Assembly (NCBI RefSeq): GCF_003323715.1
Contig: NZ_QOIN01000039.1
Coordinates: 186,001 to 250,000 of the forward strand
Direction of reading: 5' to 3'
DNA from: Streptomyces diacarni
GTDB lineage: Bacteria; Actinomycetota; Actinomycetes; Streptomycetales; Streptomycetaceae
Length of the DNA: 64,000 nt
Positions 50,892 through 59,721 of the stretch are shown here, piece after piece (the first letter of the stretch is position 1; every line of letters begins with the position of its first letter). The notes under the pieces were generated by a model. The model was not told the origin of the DNA. It did not search any database and saw only the letters and a program-made list of their open reading frames with translations. Made by a program: the position numbers and the translations under genes.

Positions 50892-51065
50892 GGCCCGACC
50901 TCCCGGAATCGCCGACTTGTGGCGCCAGAGAACAGCCAACTCCCCACCGGCGCCCCCGCGGGTCCCACTGAGCGGTACCGCTCGGCACTCCCTTCGGGCC
51001 CCGGCGCCGGGCCGCCATTAATATGAGGTCCCGGAAGACGCGATCACGAGCCCGGAAGAGGAACC

Positions 51066-51680
51066 GTGCCCCGAATCGCCGAGGACAGACCGGCAGCGGA
51101 ACCCCAGTCACCCGGCCAGAAGGCCCGGCACGAACGCATCCTGAACGTGGCGGCCCGGCTCGGGGCCGAGCGCGGCCTCGAACATGTGCAGATGCACGAC
51201 GTCGCCAAGGGGGCGGGCGTCGCCATCGCCACGCTGTACCGCTATTTCCCCTCCAAGACGCATCTGTTCACCGCCATCATGGCGTCCCAGGTCGAGCGGA
51301 TGAGCGAGGGTTCGCCGCGGATCGACGCGGCAGCCGACCCCGTCGGCGCGGTCGCGGAGACGCTGCTGCGGTCGACCCGGCACATGCTGCACACGCCGCG
51401 GCTGGCCGGGGCGATGATGCAGAGCAACTTCGCCGCGCACGCGGCCACCGTCACCGAAGCCGCCGGTATCGAAGCGAAGGTGCACCACACGGTGCTCGGC
51501 CTGCTCGGGCTGAGCAAGCCGACCGACCGGGACAACCGCCTCATCCGCCTGCTGATGAAGAGCTGGCACGGGCTCCTGGTCTCCGCCATCAACGGTCATT
51601 CGTCGATGTCCGAGACGGAGACCGAGATCCGGCTCGCGTGCGAGGTGCTGCTGGGCGCCCGCTCGAACGCCCGGGAGTGA
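51066..51680 (+). CDS. TetR-family regulator, KstR-like
   Basis: A 204-residue TetR protein. The HTH reads VQMHDVAKGAGVAIATLYRYFPSKTHLFTAIM, very like KstR regulators of steroid catabolism, and the C-terminal domain ends SETETEIRLACEVLLGA. KstR releases DNA on binding a steroid CoA thioester. The GTG at 51066 has GAGGAA upstream, and TAATAT (51019-51024) is a good -10 element. It lies in the steroid cluster, divergent from kstD. I do not find the TnnAACnnGTTnnA consensus of mycobacterial KstR here, so its site may differ. Confidence 0.82.
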   Translation: MPRIAEDRPAAEPQSPGQKARHERILNVAARLGAERGLEHVQMHDVAKGAGVAIATLYRYFPSKTHLFTAIMASQVERMSEGSPRIDAAADPVGAVAETLLRSTRHMLHTPRLAGAMMQSNFAAHAATVTEAAGIEAKVHHTVLGLLGLSKPTDRDNRLIRLLMKSWHGLLVSAINGHSSMSETETEIRLACEVLLGARSNARE

Positions 51681-51839
51681 CCTCCGTGCGCCGGGGGTCC
51701 CTCGGCGCCGACCGCCATCCGTACGGGACTGTCCCCCGCTCCCGTTCACCGGGAGTTCCGCGTCCCCGGGCGGCGCCTCGGATTAGGTTCGCGCGTGCAC
51801 CGGGGGAAACCCCGGCGGACGAGAGCGGAAGGGCGGGAC

Positions 51840-52625
51840 ATGGATCTCAGCAACCCGGCGGACTTCTCCGGACGTTCCGTGGTGGTCACCGGCGGCACGA
51901 AGGGTATCGGCCGCACCATCGCCGAAACGTTCCTGAGCGCCGGCGCTGACGTGGTGGTCTGCGGGCGCGGCGCGCCGAAGGAGCTGCCGACCGCGCACGG
52001 GCGCAGCGCGGTGTTCGTCCCCGCCGACGTACGGGATCCGGCCGACGCCGCCGCGCTGGTCGACAGCGCGGCCGGCAGGTTCGGGCGTCTCGACGTCCTC
52101 GTCAACAACGCGGGCGGCTCCCCCAGCGCCGATGCGGCGAGCGTCTCGCCCCGGTTCGTGGAGAAGATCGTCGCGCTGAACCTGCTCGCTCCCTTCCACG
52201 TCGCCCAGGCGGCGCACCGCGTCATGCGGCCGCAGCGCGACGGAGGCGCGATCGTCAACATCGGCAGTGTCTCCGCGCATGACCCGCAGCCGGGCACGGC
52301 CGCGTACTCGGCGGCCAAGGCCGGGCTGCTCGGCCTGACCCGCGCGCTGGCTCTGGAGTGGGCTCCCCGGGTCCGCGTCAACCACATCACGACGGGCCTG
52401 ATCCGCACCGAGGCCGCCGCCTCGGTCTACGGCGACGACGGCGGTCGGAGCGTGGCGCGGGTGGTTCCCATGGAGCGGATGGCCGTCCCCGAGGACGTCG
52501 CGGGCGCCTGTCTGTACCTGGCCGGCGCCTGGGGCTCGTACGTCAACGGGGCGGACCTGGCGGTCCACGGCGGTGGCGAGTTCCCCGCCAGGTATCTCGC
52601 GGCGAAGTCGGCGGGGCTGCCGTAG
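51840..52625 (+). CDS. Short-chain dehydrogenase in the steroid cluster
   Basis: A 261-residue classical SDR: cofactor loop VVVTGGTKGIGRTIAE (residues 13-28), LVNNAGG, the catalytic Ser in NIGSVSAHD, and YSAAK. It resembles the SDRs present in actinobacterial steroid regulons (Rv3549c-like), but its substrate is unassigned. GGGCGGGA precedes the ATG at 51840. It is convergent with hsaA. Confidence 0.85.
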   Translation: MDLSNPADFSGRSVVVTGGTKGIGRTIAETFLSAGADVVVCGRGAPKELPTAHGRSAVFVPADVRDPADAAALVDSAAGRFGRLDVLVNNAGGSPSADAASVSPRFVEKIVALNLLAPFHVAQAAHRVMRPQRDGGAIVNIGSVSAHDPQPGTAAYSAAKAGLLGLTRALALEWAPRVRVNHITTGLIRTEAAASVYGDDGGRSVARVVPMERMAVPEDVAGACLYLAGAWGSYVNGADLAVHGGGEFPARYLAAKSAGLP

Positions 52626-52636
52626 GGCCGGGTCCG

Positions 52637-52726
52637 GGTCGTCCGCGGCGGTCAGGGTTCAGCTCAGGTGGTCCGCGGCGGTCGGGGCCCAGCCCGGGTC
52701 CTGAGCGGCGGTTCCGGCTCAGACCA
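52637..52726. repeat. Three imperfect 30-base repeats between convergent genes
   Basis: Units starting at 52637, 52667 and 52697 share a GCGGCGGT core and a CAGCYC-type end. The third unit contains the hsaA stop codon. A fourth, weaker copy appears to extend into hsaA. Confidence 0.6.
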
Positions 52727-53885
52727 GGTTGTCCTCGACGGTCAGTCCGAAGGCCCCTCGGCCGTACATCGCCAGGGTCCGCTCGGTGTCGTTGGCGACG
52801 TGCACGCTGCCGGCGTGCGCGTCGCGCCAGGCGCGTTCGATCGGGTTGCCGCGCCGCAGCGAGTTGCCGCCCGCGGTCTTGAACAGCAGATCGATCGCCG
52901 CGACGGCCCGTTCGGTGCCGCGTACCTGGTCCCTGCGTGTCCGCAGCCGCAGCTCCATCGGGATGTCACGCCCGTCGGACGCGTGGGCGAGCAGCTCCGC
53001 GATGTTGCGGTCGGTCTGGAGGATCGCGGCGTCGACGTCGGAGGCCGCACGGGCGATGGCGACCTGGGCGTAGGGGTCCTCGGCGAACCGGCCGCCACCG
53101 AGGCTGAGCCGTACCCGCTCGTTCATGACGGAGAGGTAGGACTCGTAGCCGCCCGCCGCCGCGCCGAGGACGGGGGCGGTGACCGCTGTGGTGAACACGG
53201 CCGCGAAGGGGATCCGGTACAGCGGACCCGGGTTGACCTGTTGCCCCGGGCCTGACAGCTGCGCCTGCTCGTAGTTGCGTATCACCCGGTGGGCGGGGAC
53301 GAACGCCTTGTCCACGACGATGTCGTTGCTGGCCGTGCCGCGCAGCCCGACGACGTCCCACGCCTGCTCGATCCGGTAGTCCGTGCGCGGGACGAGCACC
53401 GTCATGAAGTCCACGGGCCTGCCCTGGTCACCGACCACCAGGGCGCCGAGCAGCGCCCACCGTGCGTACTCGCACCCCGAGGAGAAGCTCCAGTGCCCTG
53501 TCAGCTGGTACCCGCCGTCGGCCGGGGTGAGGCGGCCCACGGGTGCGTAGGCGGAGGAGAGCAGCGTGTCGGGGTCGCTCCCCCACACCTCGTCCTGGGC
53601 CTGCCCGGAGAACAGGGCGAGATGCCAGGGGTGCACCCCGAGCACGGAGGCGAGCCATCCGGTCGAGCAGCAGGCGGCCGAGACGGCGCGCACCGCCGCG
53701 TAGAAGTCGACCGGATCGGCTTCGAGACCGCCGTGGCGGCGGGGCTGGAGCATCCGGAAGACGCCGGAGTCGATCAGTTCGCGCACCGTCTTGTCGGGGA
53801 CCCGCCCTGCCGTGTCCGTCTCCTGTGCCCGGTCGGCGAGGGCCGGGACGAGGCCGCGCACCGCCTCCACAACCGTGTTCCCCAC
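52719..53885 (-). CDS. hsaA: 3-HSA hydroxylase oxygenase subunit (HsaA)
   Basis: A 388-residue flavin-dependent oxygenase of the acyl-CoA-dehydrogenase fold. It follows mycobacterial HsaA closely: ALADRAQETDTAGRVPDKTV, LQPRRHGGLEADP, CSTGWLASVLGVHPWHLALF, SSGCEYARWALLG, DVVGLRGTASNDIVV and WRDAHAGSVHVANDTERT. It hydroxylates 3-HSA to the catechol 3,4-DHSA using reduced flavin from HsaB, which is not here. I prefer GTG 53885, with GGAGG 8 bases upstream, giving the family length. The ATG at 54014, overlapping the fadD3 stop, would add 43 residues of repeat-encoded sequence. Confidence 0.85.
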   Translation of the reverse strand: MGNTVVEAVRGLVPALADRAQETDTAGRVPDKTVRELIDSGVFRMLQPRRHGGLEADPVDFYAAVRAVSAACCSTGWLASVLGVHPWHLALFSGQAQDEVWGSDPDTLLSSAYAPVGRLTPADGGYQLTGHWSFSSGCEYARWALLGALVVGDQGRPVDFMTVLVPRTDYRIEQAWDVVGLRGTASNDIVVDKAFVPAHRVIRNYEQAQLSGPGQQVNPGPLYRIPFAAVFTTAVTAPVLGAAAGGYESYLSVMNERVRLSLGGGRFAEDPYAQVAIARAASDVDAAILQTDRNIAELLAHASDGRDIPMELRLRTRRDQVRGTERAVAAIDLLFKTAGGNSLRRGNPIERAWRDAHAGSVHVANDTERTLAMYGRGAFGLTVEDNLV

Positions 53886-53905
53886 CCTGCCGTCCTCCCT
53901 CTCGC

Positions 53906-53970
53906 GCGTGCGCGGACTCTCCTGCGTGCGCGGACTCTCCTGCGTGCGCGGCTTCTGCTGCGTGCGCGGG
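53906..53970 (-). repeat. 18-base tandem repeats upstream of hsaA
   Basis: About 3.6 copies of an 18-base unit (GCGTGCGCGGACTCTCCT; copies at 53906, 53924 and 53942, partial at 53960). In the hsaA frame they read PRTQES repeatedly. They sit between the two possible hsaA starts. Confidence 0.8.
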
Positions 53971-54010
53971 CCTGCGGTGTGTGCCGTTCGGTGCGCCTCG
54001 GTGCCCCGGG

Positions 54011-55630
54011 TCATCGGTGCGGTCCGCCCAGTTCCGTCTTGCGGATCTTGCCTGCGGCATTGCGCGGGAAGTTCTCGACGAGCACGACCTCGCGGGGGAC
54101 CTTGAAGTTGGCGAGCCGTTCGCGGCAGTGGGCTGCGAGTTCCTGCCGGGTGGTCTCGGCACCCGGGCGCAGCCGCACGTAGGCGCGGCCGACCTCCCCG
54201 AGGCGGGGGTCGGGCACCCCGATCACGGCGGCCTCCGAGACGGCGGGATGCCGGGTGAGGGCCGCCTCGATCTCGGCCGGGTAGACGTTGAAGCCGCCGA
54301 CGACGAACATCTCCTTCGACCGCCCCGTCACAACGAGCCTGCCGTGCCCGTCGAAGTGTCCGACGTCTCCCGTGGCCAGCCACCCGTCGCGGTCGACGGC
54401 CTCGGCACTCGCCCGCGGATCGTCGAGGTAGCCGCGCATCACGTTGTAGCCGCGCACGAGGATCTCGCCGTCCTCCCCCGGCGGCACCGGGCGGCGTGCG
54501 GCGTCGGCGACGACCACCTCCACGCCGTCGAGCGGGCGCCCCGCGGTGCCGGCGACGGCGTGGTCGTCGTCCTCCACCGAGCAGGCGGTGACGGTGCCGC
54601 ACGACTCGGTGAGCCCGTAGGCGGTGAGGACGACGGGGAACAGTTCGGTCCTGATCCGTTTCACCAACGCCACGGGCACCGCGGCCGAGCCGGTGACCGC
54701 CAGGCGCAGCGAGGAGAGGTCGTACGCGGCGCGCGCGGGCGCCTCCAGCAGGGAGACGTAGAGTGTGGGCGGCCCGGGCAGCACGGTCACGGCCTCGTCC
54801 TGGACGAGGCGCAGCGTCTCGGCCACCTCGAAGACCGGTTGCAGGACCATGGTCGCCGCCCTCAGCAGGCAGGCGAGGACGCCCGCCTTGTAGCCGAAGC
54901 AGTGGAACATCGGGTTGATGATGAGGTAGCGGTCGCCGCGGTCCACTCCGGTCCGCTCGCACCAGGCGCGGTAGGTCCTGACGTTCTGGCCGTGTGTGGT
55001 GCGCGCGCCCTTGGGCCTGCCGGTGGTGCCGGAGGTGAACAACACGTCGGAGACGTCGTCCTGGTGCACGCCCGCCGCCCTGGTGGCCGCCTCGTGCTCG
55101 GGTGTACGGGCGCCGTGGCGCAAAAACGCCTCCCACGTCATCGCGCCGGCCCGCTCCTCGCCCCCGTGGTCGAGGGTGACCGCGTGCCGCAGAGCGGGCA
55201 GTGCGGGTGCGGGCCGCGCGTTACCCGCGCCTTGCCCCGTGTCGGCGGTTGTCCCGATGCCGATCATGGAGAGGTAGCCGTTGCCGAGGAAGCCGTCCTC
55301 GACCAGCAGCAGCCGCGCGCCGCTCCGCCGCAGCACCCACCGGGCCTCGTCGCCCTTGTAGCGGGTGTTGACGGGGACGAGCACCGCGCCCGCGCCCGCC
55401 ACGCCGAGTGCCGCGGTGATCCAGCGGACGCTGTTGGGCGCCCAGAGCGCGACGTGGTCCCCGCGTTCGACGCCCAGTGCCATCAGCGCTCTGGTGACGG
55501 CCAGCGCCTCGTCGTACAGATGCCGGTAGGTCAGGCGCACTCGGCCGTCGACCACGGCCTCCACCTGCGGAAAGGTGCGCGCCGCTGCGGCGAGGACGCC
55601 GGGGAGGGTGGTCGGAGCGCTCTCGGGCAT
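54011..55630 (-). CDS. fadD3: HIP-CoA ligase-like acyl-CoA synthetase (FadD3)
   Basis: A 539-residue adenylate-forming enzyme. The AMP motif is DVLFTSGTTGRPKGA near residue 200. Further motifs are the AYGLTESCG loop, the hinge GDVGHFDGHGRLVVTGRSKEM and the catalytic Lys in NAAGKIRKTEL. In cholesterol degraders FadD3 activates HIP, the bicyclic acid left after ring B cleavage. The cluster context (hsaA downstream, SDRs upstream) supports FadD3 over the side-chain ligases FadD17/FadD19. Its ATG is 4 bases behind the SDR stop. The catalytic substrate is inferred from synteny. Confidence 0.82.
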   Translation of the reverse strand: MPESAPTTLPGVLAAAARTFPQVEAVVDGRVRLTYRHLYDEALAVTRALMALGVERGDHVALWAPNSVRWITAALGVAGAGAVLVPVNTRYKGDEARWVLRRSGARLLLVEDGFLGNGYLSMIGIGTTADTGQGAGNARPAPALPALRHAVTLDHGGEERAGAMTWEAFLRHGARTPEHEAATRAAGVHQDDVSDVLFTSGTTGRPKGARTTHGQNVRTYRAWCERTGVDRGDRYLIINPMFHCFGYKAGVLACLLRAATMVLQPVFEVAETLRLVQDEAVTVLPGPPTLYVSLLEAPARAAYDLSSLRLAVTGSAAVPVALVKRIRTELFPVVLTAYGLTESCGTVTACSVEDDDHAVAGTAGRPLDGVEVVVADAARRPVPPGEDGEILVRGYNVMRGYLDDPRASAEAVDRDGWLATGDVGHFDGHGRLVVTGRSKEMFVVGGFNVYPAEIEAALTRHPAVSEAAVIGVPDPRLGEVGRAYVRLRPGAETTRQELAAHCRERLANFKVPREVVLVENFPRNAAGKIRKTELGGPHR

Positions 55631-55634
55631 GCCG

Positions 55635-56429
55635 TCACTCCGCGGGCAGGAGACGCCGGGACGCCTCCTGGGCGCCGAGGACCAGTCCGGCCCGGTCGTG
55701 GAAGGCGTTGCGCTGTTCGGCCCTCGCCCCGTTTCCGCCCGCGACCCATACGGGCCCGTCCGCCAGGTGCTCCAGCCCCTCCCCGGCCACGTCGTCGGGT
55801 TCGGCGACGTCGAGTCCGGGCAGATCCATGCGCAGGCCTGCGCGCTCCATCGCCGGGGTGCGGGTCACCCCGAGGACGAGTTCGAGGACGTGGACGCCGA
55901 ACGGCCGCAGCTCCAGCCACAACCCCTCGGAGAAGACCCGGCTGAAGGCCTTGGCGGCGGAGTAGACGCTGACCTGCCCCTGGCCCAGGTAGCCGGCCAG
56001 GGAGCCGACCAGCATGATGCCGCCGCTGCCGCGCTCCTTCATGCGTGCGCCGAAGTGGTGGGTGAGGGCGAGCTGGGAGGTGATGTTGAGGCCGAGCACG
56101 CCCTGAAAGCGGTCGAGGTCGCCGGTGACGAACTCGTGGCCGTAGCTGTTCGCCCCCGCGTTGAAGATCAGGAGCCCGATGTCGAGGTCTTCGGTCGCCT
56201 CGCGGACCGCGGCAGGCGCGGTCTCCGCCAGGAGGTCGAGCTGGAGGGTGCGGACCTCGACGCCGCGTGCGCGCGCCTCGTGGGCCGTCCGCTCCAGGGG
56301 TTCCGGCTTGCGGGCGATGAGCACGAGGTTGATGCCGGCCTCGGCGAGCCGGTGGGCGAAGGCGGCCCCCACGCCCTCGGAGCCGCCGGCGACGACCGCC
56401 CACGGTCCGTACACGTCCTTGTCGATCAT
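55635..56429 (-). CDS. Short-chain dehydrogenase in the steroid cluster
   Basis: A 264-residue SDR. The cofactor loop is VVAGGSEGVGAAFAHRL and the LIFNAGAN motif replaces NNAG. The active site is GSLAGYLGQGQVSVYSAAKAF. It ends with a 60-residue tail lacking the usual glycine-rich end. Such SDRs with VAGGSEGVGA are common in steroid and fatty-acid clusters of actinomycetes, but the substrate is not known. GGAAG precedes the ATG at 56429. Confidence 0.82.
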   Translation of the reverse strand: MIDKDVYGPWAVVAGGSEGVGAAFAHRLAEAGINLVLIARKPEPLERTAHEARARGVEVRTLQLDLLAETAPAAVREATEDLDIGLLIFNAGANSYGHEFVTGDLDRFQGVLGLNITSQLALTHHFGARMKERGSGGIMLVGSLAGYLGQGQVSVYSAAKAFSRVFSEGLWLELRPFGVHVLELVLGVTRTPAMERAGLRMDLPGLDVAEPDDVAGEGLEHLADGPVWVAGGNGARAEQRNAFHDRAGLVLGAQEASRRLLPAE

Positions 56430-56592
56430 CGGCTTCCTTCCTGTGGTGGTGCGTGGGCTCCTGGGGCACGCGCGGGGCCGGTGGGCAGGGGCCCGGGCGG
56501 CGGCGCTGGGTGCTCCCCTCACCAGACCGTGCGGGCCGCGCGTCCCGGGCGGTGCGTCCCGGTGAGCGGTACGCCGGTGCGTGCCGCTCGGG

Positions 56593-57525
56593 TCACCGTG
56601 GTGCGGGCGGCTGCTGTGTGCCGGTGGTGTCGAGTTCGGAGATGCTGTAGGCGGCGAAGTTGCGGTACGGGTCGCGGCCGGTGAAGTACGGCGTCAGCTG
56701 GGAGTCGAACTCCTCCGGCGTGAAGGCGCCGTCCGCCGCGGTGAACTTGTGTTCCACGGTGGGCGGAGCCAGCAGCGCCACCATGTCGCCGTAGACGACG
56801 AACACCTGTCCGTTGATGCCCTCCGAGGCGGGCGAGGCCAGGTAGCTGACGAACGCGGCGACACGCTCGGGGGCCATGATGTCGAGTCCGCCCGCGGCCT
56901 CCCCCGCGCCGAACGCGTCCGCCGTCATCGAGGTGCGGGCGCGTGGGCAGATGGCGTTGGCGCGCACCCCGTAGCGGGCGAGGCCCTGTGCGGTCGCCAG
57001 GGTGAGTGCCGTGATACCGGCCTTGGCCGCCGAGTAGTTCGGCTGGCCGGGCGCGCCGAAGAGGAAGGCTTCGGAGGAGGTGTTGACGACACGTCCGTAG
57101 ACGGGTCCGCCGGCGGCCTTGCCCGCCGCCCGCCAATGCGCCGCGGCCGCGCGGGAGAGGGCGGCGTGGCCCTTGAGGTGGACGCGGATGACGTCGTCCC
57201 AGTCGGACTCGCTGAGGTTGAAGACCATCTTGTCGCGCAGCACGCCGGCGTTGTTGACGACGATGTCGAGGCTGCCGAACCTCTCCACGGCCGTCCCCAC
57301 GAGGCGGTCTCCCATGGACCAGTCACCGATGTCCCCGGTCACGGCGACCGCGTCGGAGCCGAGGTCCTTGATCTCCCGCACGACCTCCTCCGCGCCGGCA
57401 CCCACGTCGTTGACCACGACCCTGGCGCCGTGCGCCGCCAGTGCGAGCGCCTCGCTCCTGCCCAGACCCGCGCCCGCGCCGGTGACGACGGCGGTGCGGT
57501 CCGTCAGGTTGATCTCCGAGCTCAT
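56593..57525 (-). CDS. (3R)-hydroxyacyl-CoA dehydrogenase-like SDR
   Basis: A 310-residue SDR of the peroxisomal multifunctional enzyme type. Motifs are VVTGAGAGLGRSEALALAA, VVNDVGAG, VVNNAGVLRDKMVFNLSESDWDDVIRVH and NYSAAKAGI. The N-terminal region resembles the 17beta-HSD4 dehydrogenase domain, as in mycobacterial Hsd4A. With the hydratase upstream in transcription it can perform the middle steps of side-chain beta-oxidation. A possible -10 (TACTAG, about 57567-57572) on the minus strand lies in the 126-base gap, suggesting an internal promoter. Confidence 0.85.
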   Translation of the reverse strand: MSSEINLTDRTAVVTGAGAGLGRSEALALAAHGARVVVNDVGAGAEEVVREIKDLGSDAVAVTGDIGDWSMGDRLVGTAVERFGSLDIVVNNAGVLRDKMVFNLSESDWDDVIRVHLKGHAALSRAAAAHWRAAGKAAGGPVYGRVVNTSSEAFLFGAPGQPNYSAAKAGITALTLATAQGLARYGVRANAICPRARTSMTADAFGAGEAAGGLDIMAPERVAAFVSYLASPASEGINGQVFVVYGDMVALLAPPTVEHKFTAADGAFTPEEFDSQLTPYFTGRDPYRNFAAYSISELDTTGTQQPPAPR

Positions 57526-57651
57526 CTGTCCTCTTTCGTGTCGTGCGTGGTGGACACAGCGAGCGCGAAACTAGTATGAATTCTGGTTCTGCTGTGCGGG
57601 TGTCCCGCTCAGTGGTGGAAGGGCGGACCACTTCCCCGTGCAGGCGCCCCC

Positions 57652-58464
57652 TCACCCGTGACCGAACCGCGCACGACCGCCCGAGATCACCGTCCGCTCG
57701 GGCCCCGACGCCTCGAACCGCACCCCCTTCTCGCCGTCGCCCCAGCAGTGCGCCACCAGGCGGTCGCCGGGGAAGGCCGGGGCGGCGAACCGCCCCTGGA
57801 GCTCCAGCAGGTCGGCCGGGTGCGCTCCCAGTGCTCCGGCCACCGGAAGGGTGAGCGCCGCCATCGTGCACAGCCCGTGCAGGAACGGCCTGGACACACC
57901 TGCCGCCTTGGCCGCCTCGGGATCGACGTGCATGGGGTGCCGGTCCCCCAGCAGCCGGTAGAGCGCGGCCTGTCCGGGGTGGGTCGCCACGGTCAGCCGG
58001 CGGTCGGCGGGCCGGCCGGGCGCACCGGGCCGCGGCGGCGCGGCGGGCCCCCGCGCGCCGCCGAAACCACCGCACCCGGGGGCGAACAGCGACCACGTCG
58101 CCACGAAGCGGTCGCTGACCACCTCGATCTCGAAGACGGCGGCCGACCCCTTGTCCCACACTTCGGTGACGCGCGCGCTCATCGCCACCTCACCGGCCCT
58201 CGCCAGTGGCGCCCCTACGGTCAGCCGCTGCGCGCCGTGGACGGCCGTCGTGACGTCGAAGGCACCCAGCGAGCCGAGCGCGTCGGGGGCCCACTGCGCG
58301 AGTGTCAGGGCGAACGTCGGCAGCACCCGCAGCCGTTCCTCGTACACCAGGTCGAGGTCGCTCGGGTGGGCGCCGACCGCGAGCGCGTAGAGAATCGCGT
58401 CGCGCTCGGTGTAGGAGACGGTGCGCGAACCCAGGTCGTACCCGCGCCACGGGGACGCGGTCAC
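57652..58464 (-). CDS. Double hot-dog enoyl-CoA hydratase (Rv3538/Hsd4B-like)
   Basis: A 270-residue (R)-specific hydratase of the MaoC type with two hot-dog folds. The N-terminal part YTERDAILYALAVGAHPSDLDLVYEERLRVLPTF matches the mycobacterial protein Rv3538. The catalytic segment LLGDRHPMHVDPEAAKAAG then FLHGLCT carries the Asp and His of the active site; the usual Asn is His here. The GTG start at 58464 overlaps the ltp2 stop by 4 bases. It hydrates the enoyl-CoA of the steroid side chain. Confidence 0.85.
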   Translation of the reverse strand: MTASPWRGYDLGSRTVSYTERDAILYALAVGAHPSDLDLVYEERLRVLPTFALTLAQWAPDALGSLGAFDVTTAVHGAQRLTVGAPLARAGEVAMSARVTEVWDKGSAAVFEIEVVSDRFVATWSLFAPGCGGFGGARGPAAPPRPGAPGRPADRRLTVATHPGQAALYRLLGDRHPMHVDPEAAKAAGVSRPFLHGLCTMAALTLPVAGALGAHPADLLELQGRFAAPAFPGDRLVAHCWGDGEKGVRFEASGPERTVISGGRARFGHG

Positions 58465-59642
58465 CGCTCGCCCCCCAGGACCAGACCGCTGGTCGGCACA
58501 CCCGTGCCGGCGGTCACCAGGACGTGGCCGACCCCCTCGGGCTGGTTCACCGAGGTACCGCGCACCAGCCTGACGCCTTCGGCGATGCCGTTCATCCCGT
58601 GCAGATAGGCCTCACCGAGCTGTCCGCCGTGGGTGTTCGCCGGCAGCCGGCCGCCGACCTCCAGATGGCCGTCCGCGATGAAGTCCTTGGCCTCGCCCCT
58701 CGCGCAGAAACCGAGCTCCTCCAGCTGCGGCAGTACCAGCGGTGTGAAGTGGTCGTAGAGGATCGCGGCGTCGACGTCCAAGGGGCCGAGGCCGCTTTGC
58801 GCGTACAGCTGCCGCGCCACCAGGCCCATCTCCGGGATGCCGCTGATGCTCGGCCGGTAGTAGCTGGTCATCATGTGCTGGTCCCGGCCGAGCCCTTGCG
58901 CGGCGCCGTGGATCAGGGCGGGCGGATGCGGCAGGTCGCGGGCGCGCTCGGCCGAGACGACCACCAGCGCCTGGCCGCCGTCGGTCTCCTGGCAGCAGTC
59001 CAGCAGGCGCAGCGGTTCGGCGATCCAGCGTGAGCTGCGGTGGTCCTCCAGCGTGATGGGGCGCTGATAGAACCAGGCGGCGGGGTTGGTGGCGGCGTGC
59101 TTGCGGTCCACCACCGCGACCCTGCCGAAGTCGTCACCGTCGGCGCCGTACTCGTGCATGTAGCGGCGGGCGAACAGCGCGACCCACTGGGCGGGGGTGT
59201 GGAGACCGAACGGGGTCATCCAGGCGTACGCGGCGCGGTCGGCGCTGGTGTCCATCGGCCGGTCGGCCTGCCCGAGCCCGTACCGCTCGCCGGAGCGTTC
59301 GTTGAAGGCCCGGTAGCAGACGACGACCTCGGCCGCCCCGGTCGCGACGGCCATCGCCGCCTGCTGGACGGTGCCGCAGCCGGCGCCGCCGCCGTAGCCG
59401 ACGCGAGAGAAGAAGCTCACCTCCCCCATGCCCGTGTTGCGGGCCACGTGGATCTCGGAGTTGGTCTCCGCGGTGAAGGTGACGAGGCCGTCGACGTCGG
59501 CGGGCCGCAGCCCGGCGTCGGCGAGGGCCGCCAGTACGGCCTCGCAGGCGAGTTGGAGCTCGCTGCGCCCCGAGTCCTTGGAGAACTCGGTGGCCCCGAT
59601 CCCCGCGATGGCCGCGGCCCCGCGAAGCGTGCCTGCCCTCAT
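58461..59642 (-). CDS. ltp2: Thiolase-fold aldolase (Ltp2)
   Basis: A 393-residue thiolase-fold protein of the SCP-x/lipid-transfer type. The start GAAAIAGIGATEFSKDSGRS, the core YGGGAGCGTVQQAAMAV and the late HTPAQW and HMMTSYYRP regions match actinobacterial Ltp2. Ltp2 cleaves the 17-hydroxy-20-carboxyl-CoA intermediate to remove propionyl-CoA and yield the C17 ketone. It works with the DUF35 part of ChsH2, encoded upstream in the same operon. It lies 79 bases behind chsH1 across repeat DNA. Confidence 0.88.
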   Translation of the reverse strand: MRAGTLRGAAAIAGIGATEFSKDSGRSELQLACEAVLAALADAGLRPADVDGLVTFTAETNSEIHVARNTGMGEVSFFSRVGYGGGAGCGTVQQAAMAVATGAAEVVVCYRAFNERSGERYGLGQADRPMDTSADRAAYAWMTPFGLHTPAQWVALFARRYMHEYGADGDDFGRVAVVDRKHAATNPAAWFYQRPITLEDHRSSRWIAEPLRLLDCCQETDGGQALVVVSAERARDLPHPPALIHGAAQGLGRDQHMMTSYYRPSISGIPEMGLVARQLYAQSGLGPLDVDAAILYDHFTPLVLPQLEELGFCARGEAKDFIADGHLEVGGRLPANTHGGQLGEAYLHGMNGIAEGVRLVRGTSVNQPEGVGHVLVTAGTGVPTSGLVLGGER

Positions 59643-59721
59643 GACCCGACTGCTCCCCTCATGGTGCGCGTGCTCTTCTCATGACGCGGCTGCTGCCGTC
59701 TCGCCGACGCGAGTGCCGCGT

